In this document: in pieces, positions 59,901-64,000 of the stretch
Position numbering within the stretch: the first letter of the stretch is position 1
Layout of the letters: each line of letters opens with the position of its first letter
Source: Agrypnia vestita
Lineage: Eukaryota; Arthropoda; Insecta; Trichoptera; Phryganeidae
DNA length: 64,000 nucleotides
NCBI GenBank assembly: GCA_016648135.1
Contig: JADDOH010000154.1
Span: forward strand, 155,913 to 219,912
Direction of reading: 5' to 3'
Position numbers and translations under genes: made by a program
Notes under the pieces: model-generated
What the model was told of the DNA's origin: nothing
What the model saw: the letters and a program-made list of their open reading frames with translations, nothing else
Database searches by the model: none

Positions 59901-60280
59901 ATAAAACTAAATAATCTTAACAGAATTTCCACTATTTCGATAACTAACCACGAATTCGAATCGCAATACCTTCACTAAGAACACTGTTCGACTTCTCGAA
60001 ATATACTGAACCACAAAATGTCAAACCGACCGCAGAATAGTTTCGTACTAATTGGAACAATAATAAATAACTCAAAGGTAGAAGAATTATTATCACCCCG
60101 CGCATAAATAAAATGATCATAATTCGAAAGAAACAAAATCACAGCACAAAGGGAATACAAAAACTTACATATTTATGTGGATTAAAATATATTAATTTAT
60201 CGAGAATCACGAACAATGTTATCCTCTGAAAGTGCGCCGAGTATGAACGAACGCGACCCGATAATATTGCACAATATATA

Positions 60281-61602
60281 TTGTTACGGACAGACACGCC
60301 CGTAACAAATAATTATTTTAGAATAGGGTGGATCACCGATTACTCGCCTGTCTGCTGTGCTCCGGGCGTCGTGACGTCACTGACGATGAGTCACAACTCG
60401 CTTCTAAATCTTGATGATGATGATGATACTTTGAAACACCGGAGAGCAACGCTACGATCGACGGTGTTTCTTCAGGGGTTTTAATTCACCAAAATTTACA
60501 CACAAGAAAAATAAAAAGCAAAGTTTTTGTTTCAGAAGGAAACCTAGCGAAAAACGGGCAGAGTGACGTTGTAAAAACTATTTGTCGCACAAACACGGCA
60601 ACAAATATTTACTGGCACTAAGGCACTGAGAGCACTGTGATTTCGCTAGGTTTTCGCAGCCTTTTTATTTGGGTCCAGCCAAAATAACGGGAAAATAACT
60701 GCCAAAAAGGGATTACTGAGAGAGGGGATTTACATCTTTATTGTACGCATCGGCGTAACGTGGTGGACCACGGAAGCTGTGCGCTCGGCCTAGCGGAACG
60801 ACCGCTGGGCGCCGGCGATACCGTGCATCGGCGGCGCATATCTCGCGGCGCGCGGATATTTTTTAAGATAAATCCGCTCTCTCATATCTCCCGCTAATGA
60901 GTCATATGTCAAAATGTGCGTCTGACATGCCCGCATGTGGGTGTAATACGCAGATTACTGTCCGGGCATGTCAGCGCTTGCAAATCACGTGCATGTGACA
61001 AAAAATGAAACTTTTTTATTTGTGAAAATATCTAAATTATTAATATCGCATCAGGTAGCCCTTGTTTTTCTGAAGAAAATGACACCTCACACTTTAATTA
61101 TTGAGCTCTCTAGCGATAGTGAATCTAAATTTAGCGCCGTACGAAAAAATGTACGGCGCGCTATCTCAAGTCACGAGCCGTGTGGGTGTCGGTTGTTACC
61201 TGCCCGTATCTCTATTGGTCCAGAGATGCGGGCAAGTACACTGTAGCTGACCGCTCCGTAGGCGACTACCTGATTTTTACTTTGCGATTTTATCTCAAAA
61301 CAAAATTTAAAATATTTAATTAAGCGCGCCCGCGGCCCGAGTGACTCATCGTGAGATTTTAATCTCTCTCTCTCGGCCGCGGTCGTCGCTCTAATGGTGA
61401 CTCATTAACGGGACCCTCATTGACAGTTATATACATAATTAGCAAACACATATTTACAATTGTTCTTAAGCTATTTTGCCTTTACGGCCTGGACCCTATC
61501 CACGATTCAAGACATTTATTTTTAAATACTTAATATTATAACATATTTCAAAATTAAGCAAAAAATATTTTTAATCTTCGATTTTTGATCCTGTGCGAAC
61601 CA
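60281..61602 (-). repeat. Probable 3' LTR of the BEL/Pao element
   Basis: Read on the - strand, the segment begins TGGTTCGCACAGG directly after a polypurine tract and ends CCGTAACA, so it has TG...CA ends. AATAAA occurs on the - strand in the middle (plus-strand TTTATT near 60665 and 60735). Length ~1.3 kb. The outer end is the less certain: TGTTACGG at 60281 and CCGTAACA ending at 60305 are themselves an inverted pair. The 5' LTR is outside the window, so identity cannot be tested here. Confidence 0.45.
60372..61404. promoter_or_regulatory. CRE and AP-1 motif cluster in the LTR
   Basis: TGACGTCA at 60372, TGAGTCA at 60387 and 60898, TGACTCA at 61342 and 61398. All five are perfect bZIP sites. 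They probably act in LTR transcription; inference. Confidence 0.5.
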
Positions 61603-61647
61603 CTCCCCCCGTATGGCTTTGGCCATACCAGAAGGACGCACAGGATC
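61587..61647. repeat. Nested hairpins enclosing the polypurine tract
   Basis: Outer arms GATCCTGTGCG (61587-61597) and CGCACAGGATC (61637-61647) are perfect 11-bp complements. Inside them GTATGGC (61611-61617) and GCCATAC (61622-61628) form a 7-bp stem with a 4-nt loop. The polypurine tract lies between the outer left arm and the inner stem, so the outer fold spans the LTR boundary. Confidence 0.8.
61603..61611 (-). promoter_or_regulatory. Polypurine tract of the BEL/Pao element
   Basis: CGGGGGGAG on the - strand, 57 bp after the pol stop and directly before the LTR start TGG. Such a tract primes plus-strand DNA synthesis in LTR elements. Confidence 0.6.
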
Positions 61648-61667
61648 CTCGACGATTCCAGTGTCAT

Positions 61668-64000
61668 CTATGAAGGCTGCTGGTCTTGATCTGCTGCATG
61701 GGCGGCCGCTTCCTGAATCGGCTCGGTGGGCAGCACGACGATCTTAGTCACGGGCCGCGTGTATTCTCCGGTTGAGGTTTTTATGCGGACGATGCGTATC
61801 TGGCCGTCTGCCGCTGGAATGGCTTGTGTTATGATCCCTCGCGGCCAGCTATTACGTGGCAAGGCCGCGTCGGCGATGATGGCCATCCTTCCTGCACATA
61901 CGGGCGGTGCGGGTTCTTGCCATTTACGCCTCTGAGCGAGCGTCGGTAAATATTCCCGCATCCAGCGTCTCCAGAACATATCTGCTAACTGTTGAGAGAA
62001 CTGCCACTGTTTTTTCAGGCAGATCTGTTCATCCAGCGGTCCATACGCGGCCAGATGCATATGTCGTCCAGCCGTGTTCATTAAGATGTGATTCGGTGTG
62101 AGTGGCTCGCCGTCATCCGGGTCAACTGACACATGAGTCAGCGGTCTGCTGTTCACGGTGAATTCGGCTTCCGCGAGGGCTGTGAGTAATGTTTCAACTT
62201 GCGGCGCCCGGTCTTTCAGCGTCATTTCGAGTGCCCGCTTGACCGAGCGCACGAGGCTTTCCCACGCCCCGCCCATGTGCGGTGCTAATGGAGGATTGAA
62301 CGCCCAATCTATGTTCTGGGCCGCCAAGTGGTCTTTCATTTGCGCTGCTTGTTTTATTTCCATCAGCGCCGCGGCTATTTCCTTTGCGGCTCCTTTGAAG
62401 TTTGTACCATTATCGGAGTACATATATCTCGGCTGACCGCGGCGTGCGGCCATTCTTCTCAGAGCCATGACCGCTGAATCCGCACTCAACGAGCTCGCCA
62501 GTTCCAAGTGCACAGCTCGTGTCGTGAGACATGTGAAGAGTGCTCCATACATTTTTTCTCGGCGACGGCCGATTGTGACCTGTATGGGCCCAAAGTAGTC
62601 GAGTCCACAATGTGTGAATGGAGGTAGGTGATGCGCCAGGCGCGCATTGGGTAATTGGCCCATAAGCGGAGATTGCGATTCGTCTGATCCGACACACTTG
62701 GCATTCAAAGTGCACGCGGCGTACTGCTGGTCGCAGACGGAATATAAAATAATTTTCTCGCACATCGCTCACTGTTACTTCGGGCCCAGGGTGGTTTCTG
62801 CGCTCATGATAATGCCTTAGCATTAATCTGGTATATGGATGGCTGCCATCTAATATGATCGGCTCCCTTAATCCCGCCGGTATGTCCGGCACTGAAGTCG
62901 CGATCAATCGGGTGCCCATGCGTATTATTCCGTGCGTGTCTATGTGTGGGGTCACGGTGTATAGACGACCGGTACGTGGGGGAGGCTCCCCCCGCTGCAA
63001 CGCTTGAATCTCGTGACCGAACGCATCTTCCTGTGCGCGCCGTATCCATGCGCGTTCAGCTCCATCCCGTTCGTCGGCTAGCAGGTCGCTGTGATGCAAT
63101 CTCTGCGTGCGATGTCGCGCATTCCAGGCGAACCTCCGCACCCATGCTGTGGCGCGTATCAACCTCGTCCATGATGACAATCGGTGCACGTCTGGTAGTG
63201 CGCCGTCTCCTAAGCGGGCGCGCTGTATGTGTGCGATAGTGGTGGGTCGCATTTCCAAAATTTCTTTGTCGGGCTGCGGCGGCGTTTTTTCACGAGGCCA
63301 CTCGGATTCATCTTTTTTCAGGAAGGCTGGTCCACTAAACCATGGCCCTGAAGGTGATAAATCGGGCGGCTCCCCATCTCGCGTACCGATGTCGGCTGAA
63401 TTATATTTTGTCGGCACCCACTTCCAGTTCGCGGCACTTGTGAGTTCATCAATTTCGCCGAGGCGATTGGCGACGAAAGCTGAGTACGTGCGCGGATCCG
63501 TTCGCAGCCAACATAGCACTATTGTCGAGTCCGTCCAAAAAATTACATTTTCTATGCGGCACGTAAATTCTTTTTTAATGGTGGCCGCCAAGCGCGCTGC
63601 AATTAAAGCAGCTTGCAGTTCTAATCGCGGCACTGATAGCGGTTTTAAGGGGGCTACTTTCGTTTTTGCCGCGATAAAATTCACTTTTTTCAAACCGTCT
63701 ATTTTTTCCACAAAATATGCTACCGCACAGCATGCTAACTCTGACGCGTCGCAGAAAATATGTAATGTCACTTGGCGATGACGACTCGAAATGCACTGTA
63801 TCGGAATTGCGCAGTCACTTTTGCGCAATAAAATTTGCCACATGCGCCATTTATTGGCATGTTCCACTTGAATAGGCTGATCCCAATCCACTTTAGAACG
63901 CCAGACGGCTTGTAAAAGAATCTTCGATCTTATCATCACACATGCCAAAAAACCCACGGGATCATAAATCCTCATGACCTCACTCAACACTTGGCGCTTT
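61668..64000 (-). pseudogene. BEL/Pao retrotransposon pol, 3' part, one frameshift
   Basis: The frame is open to the window edge, so the reverse transcriptase lies beyond it. From 64000 downwards: the Pao peptidase (A17-type) region just after the RT, with VLSEVMRIYDPVGFLA; an RNase H-like domain with D81, E124, D154 and D200 (counted from 63990) in CDAS, RLELQAA, TDSTIV and NSADIGTR; then the integrase HHCC zinc region ending ECQVC. The frame then breaks at about 62665-62690. In the second frame (from 62765) the integrase core has D56 (THCGLDYFGP), D118 (YSDNGTNFKG) and E169 (PHMGGAWES), then a C-terminal DUF5641-like domain. Stop at 61668. All catalytic residues are present, so the copy is recent; the single break is a real mutation or a sequencing error. 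Its GC content is far above that of the surroundings. Confidence 0.9.

Noticed and set aside
62946..63781. Plus-strand ORFs of 97 and 224 aa
   Set aside because: They lie antisense to the BEL/Pao pol, whose conserved motifs are on the minus strand; shadows of GC-rich coding sequence.

Overview
The window looks like AT-rich, repeat-packed nuclear DNA of an insect, most probably a moth or butterfly. I recognise one host gene: a single-exon homeobox gene on the + strand at 29889-30842. It encodes a Gsx/intermediate neuroblasts defective (ind) type homeodomain protein. It has a textbook TATA + initiator promoter at 29580-29611, a 5' leader of about 280 nt with three short upstream ORFs, and a poly(A) signal at 30890. 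Lepidoptera is an inference from the transposon community (Penelope-like, BEL/Pao, Helitron-like, tRNA-derived SINEs, many palindromic MITEs), the base composition and the intronless compact ind gene; no species-level claim is possible.

Left flank (1-29400): there is no convincing host coding sequence. It holds a hAT-type MITE broken by a Helitron-like insertion (503-1025), palindromic MITEs, LINE 3' fragments (4261, 10290, 28230), a 1 kb TA-flanked inverted-repeat element (4681-5713), a TTAA-flanked element carrying an octamer minisatellite (16264-17313), a 46-bp tandem array with 92-bp higher-order structure (20604-20997), and several Penelope-like element (PLE) pieces. The best PLE copy (23545-24520) encodes a GIY-YIG endonuclease. 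GC-richer islands at 5875, 8040, 14220, 18715 and 27955 are candidate regulatory DNA.

Right flank (31280-60280): more PLE terminal repeats (the first begins only ~20 bp past the ind poly(A) signal), LINE fragments of at least four families, a SINE family in three copies, mariner-like and palindromic MITEs, a 2.36 kb terminal-inverted-repeat element (39876-42237), and several unusual hairpins. The hairpin at 42924-43013 pairs best as a minus-strand RNA. Islands at 34990, 43885, 46430, 50320, 51715 and 55990 may belong to the regulatory landscape of ind. The right end (60281-64000) is the 3' part of a BEL/Pao retrotransposon on the - strand: pol (Pao peptidase region, RNase H, integrase, C-terminal domain; one frameshift), polypurine tract and a probable 1.3 kb LTR.

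The main pattern not explained by ordinary features is the scatter of hammerhead-ribozyme motifs (CUGANGA - stem II - GAAAC) on both strands at about 14 loci. Eight have an intact conserved core. Where PLE coding sequence is present, the motif lies downstream of it on the same strand, as expected for PLE-borne minimal hammerheads.
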